A stretch of 64,000 bases of DNA from Stenotrophomonas raiganjensis (SeqCode) (GCF_030658505.1 NZ_JAUTXR010000183.1:13696-77695); one strand, 5' to 3'. Numbered from the stretch's first letter, positions 9,271 to 21,260 are shown. Made by a program: numbers and translations. The notes: a model not told the origin generated them from the letters alone.

Positions 9271-9389
9271 GGGATTCCAGGGTCACTCCATACCTGTATG
9301 GATCATAGCGGGCCATTGGTCATGGGCCATGACGCGGCGCGGGAATGTTAGAATCGAGAACCATTTACATCCAGCAGAGAACACGCTAG

Positions 9390-9644
9390 ATGACGCTGTC
9401 CGAACTGCCGCTGCACACCTCGGCCGTGGTCGAGTCCGTGCAGGACCTGCATGCCAACGATGCCATTGCCCGTCGCCTGCGCGAGCTGGGCTTCGTGAAG
9501 GGCGAGGAAGTGCGCCTGGTGGCCAAGGGGCCGGTCGGTGGCGAACCGTTGCTGGTGCAGGTCGGGTTCACCCGGTTCGCGCTGCGGATCAGTGAGGCCA
9601 AGCGCGTCGTGATCGACGCCAACCGCCAGGAGCGACGCGTATGA
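9390..9644 (+). CDS. feoA: Ferrous iron transport protein A
   Basis: An 84-residue SH3-like cytoplasmic partner of FeoB. The pattern MTLSELPLHTSAVVESV, RRLRELGFVKGEEVRLVAKGPVGG is typical of FeoA. Its stop codon overlaps the feoB start by 4 bp (ATGA), so translation is coupled. Confidence 0.95.
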   Translation: MTLSELPLHTSAVVESVQDLHANDAIARRLRELGFVKGEEVRLVAKGPVGGEPLLVQVGFTRFALRISEAKRVVIDANRQERRV

Positions 9645-11506
9645 CTGCTGCAGCCTCTACTGCGCCCCTGCGCATCGCGCTGGTCGGCAACCCCAACAGT
9701 GGCAAGACCGCGCTGTTCAACCAGCTGACCGGCAGCCGGCAGAAGGTTGCCAACTACACCGGGGTCACCGTCGAGCGCAAGGAAGGCCGCCTGCGTGCGC
9801 CGTCGGGTCGCGAATTCGCCGTGCTCGACCTGCCGGGCGCCTACAGCCTGCATCCGGCCAGCCTGGACGAGGCGATCACCCGCGACCTGTGCCGGGGCTT
9901 CTACCCGGGGGAAGCCGCACCGGACGTGCTGCTGTGCGTGATCGACGCCACCAACCTGCGCCTGCACCTGCGCTTCGCGCTGGAACTGCGCGAGCTGGGC
10001 AAGCCGATGGTGGTTGCCCTGAACATGGTCGATGCGGCCCAGCGCCGCGGCATCCAGGTGGATGTGGCCGCACTGGAGCGCGAACTGGGCGTACCGGTGG
10101 TGGAGACCGTGGCGGTGCGCAAGCAGGGTGCCAAGGCCCTGGTCGAGCGCCTCGATGCGATGGTGCCGCACCTGGACGCACCGGTACCCGGCCCGGAAGG
10201 CGGCATCGATTACCACGCCAAGGTACGCGAGATCCTGTCGGTGGCCGTGCGCATGCCGGCACGGACCGCGAAGATCGACGACGCGCTGGACCGCTGGCTG
10301 CTGCATCCGGTGTTCGGCCTGGTCAGCCTGGCGGTGGTGATGTTCCTGATCTTCCAGGCGGTGTACGCCTGGGCGACGCCGTTGATGGACGGCATCGAGG
10401 CCGGCTTTGCCTGGCTGGGTGAGTTTGTCGGCAGCGTGCTGCCGGAAGGACCACTGGCCAGCCTGCTGACCGACGGCATCATCGCCGGTGTCGGTGGCGT
10501 GGTGGTGTTCCTGCCGCAGATCCTGATCCTGTTCTTCTTCATCCTGGTGCTGGAGGAATCCGGCTACCTGCCGCGCGCGGCGTTCCTGCTCGACCGCATG
10601 ATGGCCGCCGCCGGCCTGTCCGGCCGTTCGTTCATCCCGCTGCTGTCCAGCTTTGCGTGCGCGGTGCCGGGCATCATGTCCACGCGCAGCATCCAGGACC
10701 CGCGCGATCGCCTGGCCACGATCCTGGTGGCGCCGTTGATGACCTGTTCGGCGCGCCTGCCGGTGTACGCACTGCTGATCGGTGCGTTCATCCCGCAGAA
10801 GACGGTGTGGGGCGTGTTCAACCAACAGGGCCTGGTGTTGTTCGGCCTGTACGCCGCCGGCATCCTCAGCGCGCTGGCGATGTCGTGGATCATGAAGAAG
10901 TGGCGCCGCGACAAGAGCGAGCATCCGCTGATGCTGGAACTGCCGTCGTACCGCCTGCCGCACGTGCGCGACCTGGCCGTGGGCCTGTACGAGCGCGGCA
11001 TGATCTTCCTCAAGCGCGTCGGCGGCATCATCCTGGCGCTGACCATCCTGCTGTGGGTGCTGCTGTCGTTCCCGGCGGCTCCGGCCGGCGCCACGATGCC
11101 GGCCATCGACTACAGCTACGCCGGCCAGATCGGCCATGCGATGGCGGTCTTCTTCGCGCCGCTGGGCTTCAACTGGCAGATCTGCATCGCGCTGATCCCG
11201 GGCCTGGCCGCGCGCGAAGTGGCGGTGTCGTCGCTGGCCACGGTGTACGCGCTGTCGGCCGCCGATGACGATGCCGCCAGCCAGGCGTTGACCCCGCTGA
11301 TCAGCGACGGCTGGTCGCTGGCCACCGCACTGTCGCTGCTGGTCTGGTACATCTACGCCCCGATGTGCATCTCGACGCTGGCCACCATCAAGCGCGAAAC
11401 CAACTCGTGGAAGCAGATGGGCTTCGCCGCGTTCTACCTGTTCGCGGCGGCTTACGTGGCGGCGCTGATCACCTACCAGGTGACCAAGGCGCTGGGAGGC
11501 GGCTGA
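9641..11506 (+). CDS. feoB: Ferrous iron transporter FeoB
   Basis: A 621-residue inner-membrane Fe(II) transporter with an N-terminal G domain (G1 GNPNSGKT, G3 DLPGAYSL, G4 NMVD), a helical spacer, then two Gate modules and core membrane segments (LSSFACAVPGIMSTR, LAAREVAVSSLATVYAL). Somewhat shorter than E. coli FeoB (773 aa) but in range for the family. Lies between feoA and a small membrane protein gene, with 4-bp and 1-bp overlaps. Confidence 0.96.
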   Translation: MTAAASTAPLRIALVGNPNSGKTALFNQLTGSRQKVANYTGVTVERKEGRLRAPSGREFAVLDLPGAYSLHPASLDEAITRDLCRGFYPGEAAPDVLLCVIDATNLRLHLRFALELRELGKPMVVALNMVDAAQRRGIQVDVAALERELGVPVVETVAVRKQGAKALVERLDAMVPHLDAPVPGPEGGIDYHAKVREILSVAVRMPARTAKIDDALDRWLLHPVFGLVSLAVVMFLIFQAVYAWATPLMDGIEAGFAWLGEFVGSVLPEGPLASLLTDGIIAGVGGVVVFLPQILILFFFILVLEESGYLPRAAFLLDRMMAAAGLSGRSFIPLLSSFACAVPGIMSTRSIQDPRDRLATILVAPLMTCSARLPVYALLIGAFIPQKTVWGVFNQQGLVLFGLYAAGILSALAMSWIMKKWRRDKSEHPLMLELPSYRLPHVRDLAVGLYERGMIFLKRVGGIILALTILLWVLLSFPAAPAGATMPAIDYSYAGQIGHAMAVFFAPLGFNWQICIALIPGLAAREVAVSSLATVYALSAADDDAASQALTPLISDGWSLATALSLLVWYIYAPMCISTLATIKRETNSWKQMGFAAFYLFAAAYVAALITYQVTKALGGG

Positions 11507-11760
11507 TGGATGCGGGCCTGCTGATCCAGTACCTGATCATCGCGGTGGCCGTGCTGGTCAGTGCCTGGGTGGTGCTGAAGAAGCAGTTCCCCGGTACCGT
11601 ACGCAAGCTGCGCGGCGCATTGGCGCTGGCCCTGATGAGGCCGGGCCGCGCTGCCTGGCTGCAGGCGCTGGGGCGGAAGATCGCGCCGCCGGCGACTGCA
11701 GGTGGTGGTGCCTGTGGTGGTTGCGACAGCTGCGGGCCGACTCCGCCGAAGCAGCACTGA
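11506..11760 (+). CDS. Small FeoB-associated membrane protein with Cys-rich tail
   Basis: The ATG shares its A with the feoB stop (TGATG), so this 84-residue protein is almost certainly translated from the feo message. It has one N-terminal membrane helix (LIQYLIIAVAVLVSAWVVL), a basic middle, and a C-terminal tail GGGACGGCDSCG with three closely spaced cysteines. It resembles the third gene of the feoABI operon reported in S. maltophilia and recalls FeoC/FeoP accessory proteins in position. The Cys motif could bind iron or sense redox state; this is inference. Confidence 0.8.
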   Translation: MDAGLLIQYLIIAVAVLVSAWVVLKKQFPGTVRKLRGALALALMRPGRAAWLQALGRKIAPPATAGGGACGGCDSCGPTPPKQH

Positions 11761-11770
11761 CGCTGCTTTT
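11749..11770 (+). terminator. Weak hairpin with T-run after the feo operon
   Basis: AAGCAGC (overlapping the last codons) pairs with GCTGCTT followed directly by a short T-run. The 7-bp stem is modest; it may end feo transcription together with the REP palindromes that follow. Confidence 0.35.
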
Positions 11771-11778
11771 CCTGCGCT

Positions 11779-11845
11779 GGTGGGTGCGAACCTTCTGCCG
11801 GTGGGTGAGGGCTTCGCCCTGTGGGTGCGAACCTTGGTTCGCACG
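11779..11845. repeat. REP-like repeats with GTGGGTGCGAACCTT units
   Basis: Two copies of GTGGGTGCGAACCTT (from 11780 and 11821) flank a small palindrome (GAGGGCTTCGCCCT). The second copy forms a stem-loop (GTGCGAACC TT GGTTCGCAC). A near-identical unit lies at 12411-12435, on the other side of the DUF4304 gene. Confidence 0.7.
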
Positions 11846-11855
11846 CTCTCCGGAT

Positions 11856-12317
11856 TCAAACCTCTCTGCGGATGATCGCCCGGAAGTTCCCGTCCTGGTT
11901 CAGTCGCCGCACCGATTCGCGGTTTCCATGCGCTGCCGCGAAGCCCGCCACGTCAGCCAGGGCATCGAGCAGCAGGCCTTTCAGCCCGTCGCGGTTACCG
12001 GCCTCCAGCAGATCTTCAAGATCCTGCTGGATGAAGGTCCGGCGCAGGCCCGGCGTTTCTTCGATCCGCCAATCGACATGCGGCGTGGGAATGCTGGAGC
12101 GGTACCGGAAAGCCGTTTCAAGATCGTCAGGCGCGAGGGGATACTCGAGCAGCTCCGGAAAGTAGAGTCCAGCATTCACATAGAAGCCCCGGCTTTCGCT
12201 GGCACGCTGGTGATTCACGACAAGCAGGGCGGCATCGAGCAAGCGGTAGCGGGTCGTCGACGTCCCGGCAAAGCCGGTCTTCCTGGCGCACTTGCTGAAG
12301 ACGGTCGAGGATTTCAT
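11856..12317 (-). CDS. DUF4304-like protein
   Basis: Starting at MKSSTVFSKCARKTGFAG gives 153 residues; a longer frame exists upstream, but the domain pattern begins here. The segment KTGFAGTSTTRYRL, LLVVNHQRA, GFYVNAGLYFPEL resembles DUF4304, a domain common in accessory regions and sometimes near polymorphic toxins. No catalytic residues can be pointed to. The gene is bracketed by two REP-like units in the same orientation, which suggests it is an insert in this locus. Confidence 0.7.
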   Translation of the reverse strand: MKSSTVFSKCARKTGFAGTSTTRYRLLDAALLVVNHQRASESRGFYVNAGLYFPELLEYPLAPDDLETAFRYRSSIPTPHVDWRIEETPGLRRTFIQQDLEDLLEAGNRDGLKGLLLDALADVAGFAAAHGNRESVRRLNQDGNFRAIIRREV

Positions 12318-12410
12318 GGGCGTTGCCTGGGCCGGAAGAAGGCTCACAGCCTTGAGGCGCAGTGCCTGACGGTCAATTGGCAAACGCGACACGCGCAACG
12401 GGCGTCGCAG

Positions 12411-12435
12411 GTGGGTGCGAACCTTGGTTCACACG
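12411..12435. repeat. REP-like palindrome, copy flanking the DUF4304 gene
   Basis: GTGGGTGCGAACCTTGGTTC, then ACACG, differs from the unit at 11821-11845 by one base and lies in the same orientation, giving direct repeats about 590 bp apart around the DUF4304 gene. Confidence 0.75.
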
Positions 12436-12440
12436 CTCTT

Positions 12441-13022
12441 CTAGTTGGCCCGCGCTCCCAGCTCGCTCGCCAGTGCCAGCCAGCGGCTGCGTTGCGCCGG
12501 TGTGCTGCTGCGTACCGCGCCAAGGCGGCTGACCCGTACCGGGCGGATGCCGCAGAATTCCAGGAGCGGGGCGCGCAGCTGGGTGATGCCCGGGTCGCGG
12601 TAGATCCAGCGGTAATACCAGAGCGGTGTGTCCAGCGTGGTGATCACCCGCGCGCTGCGACCGGCCAGCAGGCGATCCCACCACACCGAATCGCGCCGGT
12701 AGCGGAAGGCATACCCCGGCAGCAGGACGCGGTCGAAGAATCCCTTCAGCAGCGCGGGCATCCCGCCCCACCAGGTCGGGTAGACCAGCACCAGGTGGTC
12801 GCAGGCCTTGATCGCGTCGGCGGCATCCTGCAGATCGGGTTCAAGCGGCTGGACCTGGCGATAGCCGTGGCGCAGCACCGGATCGAATTCAAGTTCCCCC
12901 AGCGCGAGCAGGCGTACCCGGTGGCCGGCATTTGCGGCGGCCGTGGCGTAGAGCTGGGCGAGGGCGCCACACAGGCTGTCGCGGTCGGGATGGCCCAGCA
13001 GGATCAGGATGGAGCGGGACAC
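12441..13022 (-). CDS. NAD(P)H-dependent quinone oxidoreductase (flavodoxin-like fold)
   Basis: A GTG start at 13022 (VSRSILILLGHPDRDSLCGAL) gives 193 residues matching the NQO/MdaB/KefF-like flavodoxin fold. Seen: LILLGHPDRDS at the FMN phosphate loop, LVLVYPTWWGGMPALLKGFFDRVLLPG over the flavin, and a C-terminal helix. Such enzymes reduce quinones by two electrons and protect against redox cyclers. Downstream of a MerR-family regulator gene on the same strand (55-bp gap), which probably controls it. Confidence 0.88.
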   Translation of the reverse strand: MSRSILILLGHPDRDSLCGALAQLYATAAANAGHRVRLLALGELEFDPVLRHGYRQVQPLEPDLQDAADAIKACDHLVLVYPTWWGGMPALLKGFFDRVLLPGYAFRYRRDSVWWDRLLAGRSARVITTLDTPLWYYRWIYRDPGITQLRAPLLEFCGIRPVRVSRLGAVRSSTPAQRSRWLALASELGARAN

Positions 13023-13077
13023 GGCAACCTCGGGCAATGGAAAGTGCGCGAGGCTGCGGTCTGCCCCAGGGGCAGAG

Positions 13078-13473
13078 TCAAGCCTGGGTCGCGCAGCCGC
13101 TGGGTTCCAGTACGCAGTCACTGCTGCCGGAGAGCAGCCATTGCTGCAGTTCGTCGCTGACCTGTTGCAGGGCGCGCTCGACCTGCGCCAGCCGCGCGCG
13201 CTCGCTGGCAACGCGCGCGCGCTGCTGTTCCAGCAGGGCCAGCACCGCGGGCCAGTCGAGCCGCCCGTCGCGGCCCTGCAGGCGCGAGATCGCAGCCAGC
13301 GTAATGCCCAGCGCCAGCGCCTGGCGGATCAGCTGCACCCAGGCCACGTCCTGTTCGCTGTAGTCGCGATAGCGATTCACGCGTGGCACCGGCGGCAACA
13401 GTCCGCGCGCCTCGTACAGGCGGATGGCCTTGGCGCTGGCGCCGGTCAGGCGGCTGACCTCGGAAATGCGCAT
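13078..13473 (-). CDS. MerR-family transcriptional regulator
   Basis: A 131-residue protein with an N-terminal winged helix (MRISEVSRLTGASAKAIRLYEARGL, NRYRDYSEQDV) and a C-terminal dimerisation coil (ALLEQQRARVASERARLAQVER). Cysteines in the tail (SSDCVLEPSGCATQA) could sense metal or redox state, but they are not arranged like CueR or SoxR. Lies between an SDR gene (4-bp gap) and the quinone reductase gene, all on the minus strand, so it likely regulates this group. Confidence 0.9.
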   Translation of the reverse strand: MRISEVSRLTGASAKAIRLYEARGLLPPVPRVNRYRDYSEQDVAWVQLIRQALALGITLAAISRLQGRDGRLDWPAVLALLEQQRARVASERARLAQVERALQQVSDELQQWLLSGSSDCVLEPSGCATQA

Positions 13474-13477
13474 CGGC

Positions 13478-14239
13478 TCAGTCCCGCACCAGCCCGCCGT
13501 CGACCACCAGATTCTGGCCGGTCACTGCGCGTGACCACGGACTCGCGAAGAACAGCGCGGCATCGGCGAATTCGGCCGGGGTGGTGACGCTGCGCAGCGG
13601 CGTGTTGGTGGCGATGTAGTCGAACACCGCGTCGGGTGTGGCGGCGCTGGCGTCGGTGGTACGCAGCAGGCCGCCGGACAGCATGTTCACGGTGATCCCG
13701 TGTGGGCCGAGGTCGCCGGCCAGGGTGCGGGTCAGCGACAGCAGCGCGGCCTTGGCCGCGGTGTAGTCGTGGTAGGGCACCACCGGATTCTGGAACAGGT
13801 TGGTGCCGATGTTGATGACGCGGCCGAAACGGCGCGCCTGCATGCCAGGCAGGGCGGCCTGCACGGTGTTCAGTGCGCCGCGCACGCTGCCCTCGAACTG
13901 CGCCTGGAAGGCTGGCCAGCCGATGTCGGCGGCGGTGTCGCGCGCATCGCCATTGAACGAGAACGTTGCCAGCGCGTTGTTGACCACGGTGGTGATGCCT
14001 TGGCCGAAGTGGGCCAGTGCCTGCTGCAGCATCGCATCGACCTGGCCGCGCTCGGTGACGTCGGCCGGCAGCGCGATCGCCTGTCCGCCCAGCTCGGCAG
14101 CCAGTGCACGTGCAGTGCTTTCGCTACGGTGGTAGTTGATGATGACGCGTGCGCCCTGCGCGGCGAAGGCGCGGGCGATGTGCTGGCCAAGTCCGCGCCC
14201 GGCACCGGTGACCAGCACCAGCTGTTCGCTGATCTGCAT
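13478..14239 (-). CDS. SDR-family oxidoreductase (FabG-like)
   Basis: The start MQISEQLVLVTGAGRGLG at 14239 gives 253 residues; the frame is open for another 1.2 kb upstream but overlaps dapB and carA. Seen: TGAGRGLGQHIA cofactor loop and YTAAKAALLSLT with the catalytic Tyr/Lys. The expected Ser is in a changed context (INIGTNLFQNPVVPYHDY), so the catalytic Ser may be replaced by Thr. Substrate unknown. First gene of a three-gene group with MerR and the quinone reductase. Confidence 0.87.
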   Translation of the reverse strand: MQISEQLVLVTGAGRGLGQHIARAFAAQGARVIINYHRSESTARALAAELGGQAIALPADVTERGQVDAMLQQALAHFGQGITTVVNNALATFSFNGDARDTAADIGWPAFQAQFEGSVRGALNTVQAALPGMQARRFGRVINIGTNLFQNPVVPYHDYTAAKAALLSLTRTLAGDLGPHGITVNMLSGGLLRTTDASAATPDAVFDYIATNTPLRSVTTPAEFADAALFFASPWSRAVTGQNLVVDGGLVRD

Positions 14240-14329
14240 GAGGGAGCTGCCATCCATTGCATGAAAGGGCATGCAGCGTAGCAGCGATGGCGCTTGCCGG
14301 AGCGGGCGTGCTGCCGCTAGCCTGCAGGC

Positions 14330-15058
14330 ATGAACCAGACTCCCCTGCGATTGCTCATTCACGGTGCCTCCGGGCGCATGGGCCAGGCCCTGCTGCGGCT
14401 GGCCTCCGAACACCCCGAAACCCTGCAGATCGTAGCCGCCGTGACCGGTCGCGCGCCGGCCCAGCGCGTAGTCGACGGCGTGCCGTTCTTCGGCGCCAGT
14501 GAATTGCCGGGTGCGCCGGTGTTCGATGTGGCGATCGACTTCAGCCTGCCCGAGGGCTTCGATCCGATGCTGGCGCTGTGCGTGGAGCGTGGCGCGGGCC
14601 TGGTCTCGGGCACCACCGGCATCTCCAGCACCCAGCGCCAGGCGCTGGACGCGGCGGCGGCGAAGATCCCACTGGTCTGGGCCTCGAACTTCAGCCTGGG
14701 CGTGGCGGTGCTGGACGAGCTGGTCGAGCGCGCGGCGCAGGCGCTGGCCGGTTGGGACTGCGACATCGTCGAATCGCACCATACCCAGAAGAAGGATGCG
14801 CCGTCGGGCACCGCGCTGACTCTGGGGGCCGCCGCGCAGCGGGGCGGGGCGGAGCCGCACTACGCCAGCCTGCGCGCTGGCGATATCGTCGGTGAACACC
14901 TGGTCCAGTTCACCGGGCTGGGCGAGCGCATCGAGCTGGTGCACCGGGCCACCAACCGCGACATCTTCGCCCGCGGCGCCCTGTTCGCCGCCCGCCAGCT
15001 GCAGGGGCGGGCCCCGGGCAGCTACCGGGTGCGGGATCTGCTGGACGGGCCGCGTTAA
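14330..15058 (+). CDS. dapB: 4-hydroxy-tetrahydrodipicolinate reductase
   Basis: A 242-residue enzyme of the lysine/diaminopimelate pathway that reduces HTPA to tetrahydrodipicolinate with NAD(P)H. Seen: N-terminal GASGRMGQALLRL nucleotide loop, SGTTGIS, and the substrate-binding SHHTQKKDAPSGTAL. Slightly shorter than E. coli DapB (273 aa), as often seen in this group. Stands upstream of carAB, separated by a REP pair. Confidence 0.95.
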   Translation: MNQTPLRLLIHGASGRMGQALLRLASEHPETLQIVAAVTGRAPAQRVVDGVPFFGASELPGAPVFDVAIDFSLPEGFDPMLALCVERGAGLVSGTTGISSTQRQALDAAAAKIPLVWASNFSLGVAVLDELVERAAQALAGWDCDIVESHHTQKKDAPSGTALTLGAAAQRGGAEPHYASLRAGDIVGEHLVQFTGLGERIELVHRATNRDIFARGALFAARQLQGRAPGSYRVRDLLDGPR

Positions 15059-15061
15059 CCG

Positions 15062-15120
15062 GTAGCGCCGGGCCGTGCCCGGCGTCGGTGTCGGTTCCGC
15101 CGGGCATGGCCCGGCGCTAC
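15062..15120. repeat. Inverted pair of SMAG-type REPs
   Basis: GTAGCGCCGGGC-GTGC-CCGGCG at the left and its mirror (CGCCGGGCATGGCCCGGCGCTAC) at the right, both GTAG ends facing outward. The pair sits between dapB and carA and can fold into a large cruciform. Confidence 0.8.
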
Positions 15121-15214
15121 CAGCGGGCGCCGCATACGCCGCCGGATTGAAATGAATGCGCAATCGCCTGTTCATGAACAGCGATAACTGCTGGCGCGAG
15201 CGCCCCGGCAGCGC

Positions 15215-15220
15215 TACAAT
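15215..15220 (+). promoter_or_regulatory. Possible -10 element upstream of carA
   Basis: TACAAT lies about 25-30 bp upstream of a terminator-like hairpin in the carA leader. No good -35 box was found at the expected spacing, so this is a weak call. Confidence 0.3.
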
Positions 15221-15244
15221 TCGCACTCGCCGAATCACGAAAGC

Positions 15245-15279
15245 CGGACCGGTCCCAGACCGTACGTCCGCGCTTTTTT
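15245..15279 (+). promoter_or_regulatory. Terminator-like hairpin in the carA leader (possible attenuator)
   Basis: CGGAC-CGGTC pairs with GACCG-(TAC)-GTCCG around a CCA loop, giving a roughly 10-bp stem. It is followed by CGC and six T residues. It ends about 70 bp before the carA start and after a possible -10 box, the layout expected of an intrinsic attenuator on the carAB message. Function is inferred from structure and position. Confidence 0.5.
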
Positions 15280-15347
15280 GCAACCGGATTTCCGTGAAGC
15301 GCAGGCGTGACTTCGGCAGCCCCCTCGGTAGCCAAAGTGAGATTCCC

Positions 15348-16475
15348 GTGACCCAAGCCGCAATCCTCGTCCTCGAAGACGGCACCGTATTCGAGGGCGA
15401 ATCCGTAGGCGCGCCCGGCCTGTCCGTCGGTGAGGTGGTGTTCAACACCGCCATGACCGGTTACCAGGAAGTGCTGACCGACCCGTCCTACGCCCGGCAG
15501 ATGGTCACGCTGACCTATCCGCATATCGGCAACACCGGCATGACCGACCAGGACAATGAAGCGTCCAAGGTGTGGTCGGCCGGCCTGATCGTGCGCGACG
15601 TTCCCCGCCGTCCCAGCAACTGGCGCAGCCAGGTGTCGCTGCAGGACTGGCTGATCCAGCGTGGCGTGGTCGCCATCGCCGGCATCGACACCCGCAAGCT
15701 GACCCGCATCCTGCGCGAGAAGGGCGCGCAGAACGGTGCGCTGATGGCCGGCGACATCGACGTGGAAAAGGCACTGGAAGCCGCCCGCAAGTTCCCGGGG
15801 CTGAAGGGCATGGATCTGGCCAAGGTCGTCACTACCGAGAAGACCTACACCTGGACCGAGGGCCAGCTGGACCTGGACGCCAATGCCTTCGTCAGCGTGC
15901 CGGCGAAGTTCAAGGTCGTGGCCTACGACTTCGGCGTGAAGACCAACATCCTGCGCATGCTGGCCGAGCGTGGTTGCGAAGTGACCGTGGTGCCGGCGCA
16001 GACCCCGGCCGCCGAAGTGCTGGCGCTGAAGCCGGACGGCGTGTTCCTGTCCAACGGTCCGGGTGACCCGGAGCCGTGCGACTACGCCATCGACGCGATC
16101 AAGACCTTCATCGATGTGAAGATCCCGACCTTCGGCATCTGCCTGGGCCACCAGCTGCTGGGCCTGGCTTCGGGCGCGCAGACCATGAAGATGGGCCACG
16201 GCCACCACGGTGCCAACCACCCGGTGCAGGACCTGGACAGCGGCCGGGTGATGATCACCTCGCAGAACCACGGTTTCGCGATCGATGAAGCGACCCTGCC
16301 GCCGACCCTGCGCGTGACCCACCGCTCGCTGTTCGACGGCACCAACCAGGGCGTGGCCCGCACCGACGTGCCGGCGTTCTCCTTCCAGGGCCACCCGGAA
16401 GCGTCGCCGGGCCCGACCGATGTCGGTCCGCTGTTCGACCGCTTCGTGGTGCTGATGGAGCAGGCCAAGGCGTGA
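15348..16475 (+). CDS. carA: Carbamoyl-phosphate synthase small (glutaminase) subunit
   Basis: The GTG at 15348 ([19 protein letters not shown]) is the family start and gives 375 residues; the frame extends upstream but without family similarity. The N-terminal domain is followed by a class I glutamine amidotransferase with the nucleophile Cys in [10 protein letters not shown] and the His/Glu in [11 protein letters not shown]. It supplies ammonia to CarB for arginine and pyrimidine synthesis. Confidence 0.96.
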   Translation: MTQAAILVLEDGTVFEGESVGAPGLSVGEVVFNTAMTGYQEVLTDPSYARQMVTLTYPHIGNTGMTDQDNEASKVWSAGLIVRDVPRRPSNWRSQVSLQDWLIQRGVVAIAGIDTRKLTRILREKGAQNGALMAGDIDVEKALEAARKFPGLKGMDLAKVVTTEKTYTWTEGQLDLDANAFVSVPAKFKVVAYDFGVKTNILRMLAERGCEVTVVPAQTPAAEVLALKPDGVFLSNGPGDPEPCDYAIDAIKTFIDVKIPTFGICLGHQLLGLASGAQTMKMGHGHHGANHPVQDLDSGRVMITSQNHGFAIDEATLPPTLRVTHRSLFDGTNQGVARTDVPAFSFQGHPEASPGPTDVGPLFDRFVVLMEQAKA

Positions 16476-16622
16476 TCAGTATGCCGCCGGCCCCCGGCGG
16501 CGTCGCGATGGACCGTAAACCCCGCATCGCTGCTGCCCCCGGCGCGGCGCTGCGGATCAAGATTCCTGATCGACAGCGTGCGATCACCCCCCTTGTCACG
16601 CTGTACTGACTTAGAGAAGAAA

Positions 16623-19861
<3,239 letters not shown>

Positions 19862-19865
<4 letters not shown>

Positions 19866-20338
19866 GAGCCCCCATCACGATGAAGGGCGCGCAGAAGCTG
19901 CGCGACGAACTGGATCACCTGAAGTCGGTCAAGCGCCCCAAGGTGATCGCCGCCATCGCCGAAGCACGTGAGCATGGCGACCTGAAGGAGAATGCCGAGT
20001 ACCACGCCGCGCGCGAGGAACAGGGCTTCATCGAAGGCCGCATCAAGCAGCTTGAAGGCGAGCTGTCGCACGCCGAGATCATCGACGTGAGCAAGCTCAA
20101 TGCCGGCTCCAAGGTGGTGTTCGGCGCCAGCGTGACGCTGGCCGACGTGGAAACCGACGAAGAGAAGAAGTACCAGATCGTCGGTGACCTGGAGGCGGAC
20201 ATCAAGCAGGGCCTGATCGCGATTTCCTCGCCGGTGGCGCGCGCGATGATCGGCAAGCTGGAAGGTGATTCGATCGTGATCGACGCCCCGGCCGGCCAGC
20301 GCGAGTACGAGATCGTCAGCGTCAGCTACGTGGACTGA
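19862..20338 (+). CDS. greA: Transcription elongation factor GreA
   Basis: A 158-residue factor that enters the RNA polymerase secondary channel and triggers cleavage of backtracked RNA. The N-terminal coiled coil contains the acidic tip ([20 protein letters not shown]), and the C-terminal FKBP-like domain ends in [10 protein letters not shown]. The ATG lies inside the carB stop (ATGA). carB-greA-rpfE are tightly packed and probably co-transcribed. Confidence 0.96.
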
Positions 20339-20342
20339 CCGC

Positions 20343-21260
20343 GTGGCGACGGCGACCCTGCTGTTGCCTGCACGCAGCCGCTTTGCCGCGGCTGCGCTGC
20401 CGGACGATGTGGCGCGTGCGCTCGGGCGTGCCACGACGGTGCAGGTCGCACCGGGCGAACGTGCGCAACTGACGCGCCATTTCACGGTTGCCGCGCCGCA
20501 CTGGCCGGTGGCCGCGTTGACCCGCCAGCGTGACGTCGGTGATGCCGCCGGCGCCAGCTGGCTGCGTGCCGATCCAGCCTGCATGGTGCCGGACATGCAC
20601 GGCGCGCGGATGATGGCCTACGGCGAAACGCTGCGGCCGACCCTGGCCGACAGCCTGGCGTTGCTGCCGGTGCTGCAGCCGCTGTTCGCCGATGCCGGAT
20701 TCGTCCTCGACGCACCGGACCCGGCGCGCTGGTACCTGCGCCTACCGATCGACAGCGAGCTGCCCGACTTCGACAGTCCGGACGAGGTGCTGGGCGACGA
20801 CCTGTTCTCGCACCTGCCGGACGGGCAGGGCGGCCGTCGCTGGCGGGCGCTGATGACCGAGGCGCAGGTGCTGCTGCACAACCATTCCTGGAACCAGCAA
20901 CGCGCTGCGCAGGGACAACAGCCGATCAATTCGCTGTGGTTCTGGGGCGGTGGGGTGATGCCGGTGTCGGTCAGCACGCCGCACGCACAGGTGCGCAGCC
21001 GCGATGCGCTGTTGCAGGGCCTGGCCCTGGCGGCGGGCGTCGCCGTGGATGGCGAGCAGGCGGTGGATGCACTGGTTGATCTGCGCCAGCTGCGTTCCCT
21101 GCAGCAGCTCGGCAACGACGCGATCCGTCCGTTGCTGGCGGCGCTCAAGCGTGGCGAACTGCAGCGGCTGGTACTGGACTTCGAGGACGGCCTGCAGTTC
21201 CAGCTGGACCGTGGCCAGCGCTGGCAGTTCTGGAAGAAGCCGCGCCAGCTTCACGATTGA
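20343..21260 (+). CDS. rpfE: RpfE-like protein (phosphoglycerate-mutase-like annotation)
   Basis: A GTG start 4 bp after greA gives 305 residues. The protein matches in context the rpfE gene that lies between greA and recJ in the Xanthomonas rpf region. Seen: DMHGARMMAYGETLRPTLADS, an aromatic/Asn-rich segment LLHNHSWNQQRA, and NSLWFWGGGVMP. The last two resemble part of the family often labelled cofactor-independent phosphoglycerate mutase, but I see no clear catalytic metal site. The biochemical role is not established; the name rests on synteny. Confidence 0.75.
   Translation: MATATLLLPARSRFAAAALPDDVARALGRATTVQVAPGERAQLTRHFTVAAPHWPVAALTRQRDVGDAAGASWLRADPACMVPDMHGARMMAYGETLRPTLADSLALLPVLQPLFADAGFVLDAPDPARWYLRLPIDSELPDFDSPDEVLGDDLFSHLPDGQGGRRWRALMTEAQVLLHNHSWNQQRAAQGQQPINSLWFWGGGVMPVSVSTPHAQVRSRDALLQGLALAAGVAVDGEQAVDALVDLRQLRSLQQLGNDAIRPLLAALKRGELQRLVLDFEDGLQFQLDRGQRWQFWKKPRQLHD

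Noticed and set aside
9330..9389. Possible Fur box upstream of feoA
   Set aside because: AT-rich bases around GAATGTTAGAATCGAGAACC resemble the consensus only loosely; too weak to list, although Fur control of feo is expected.
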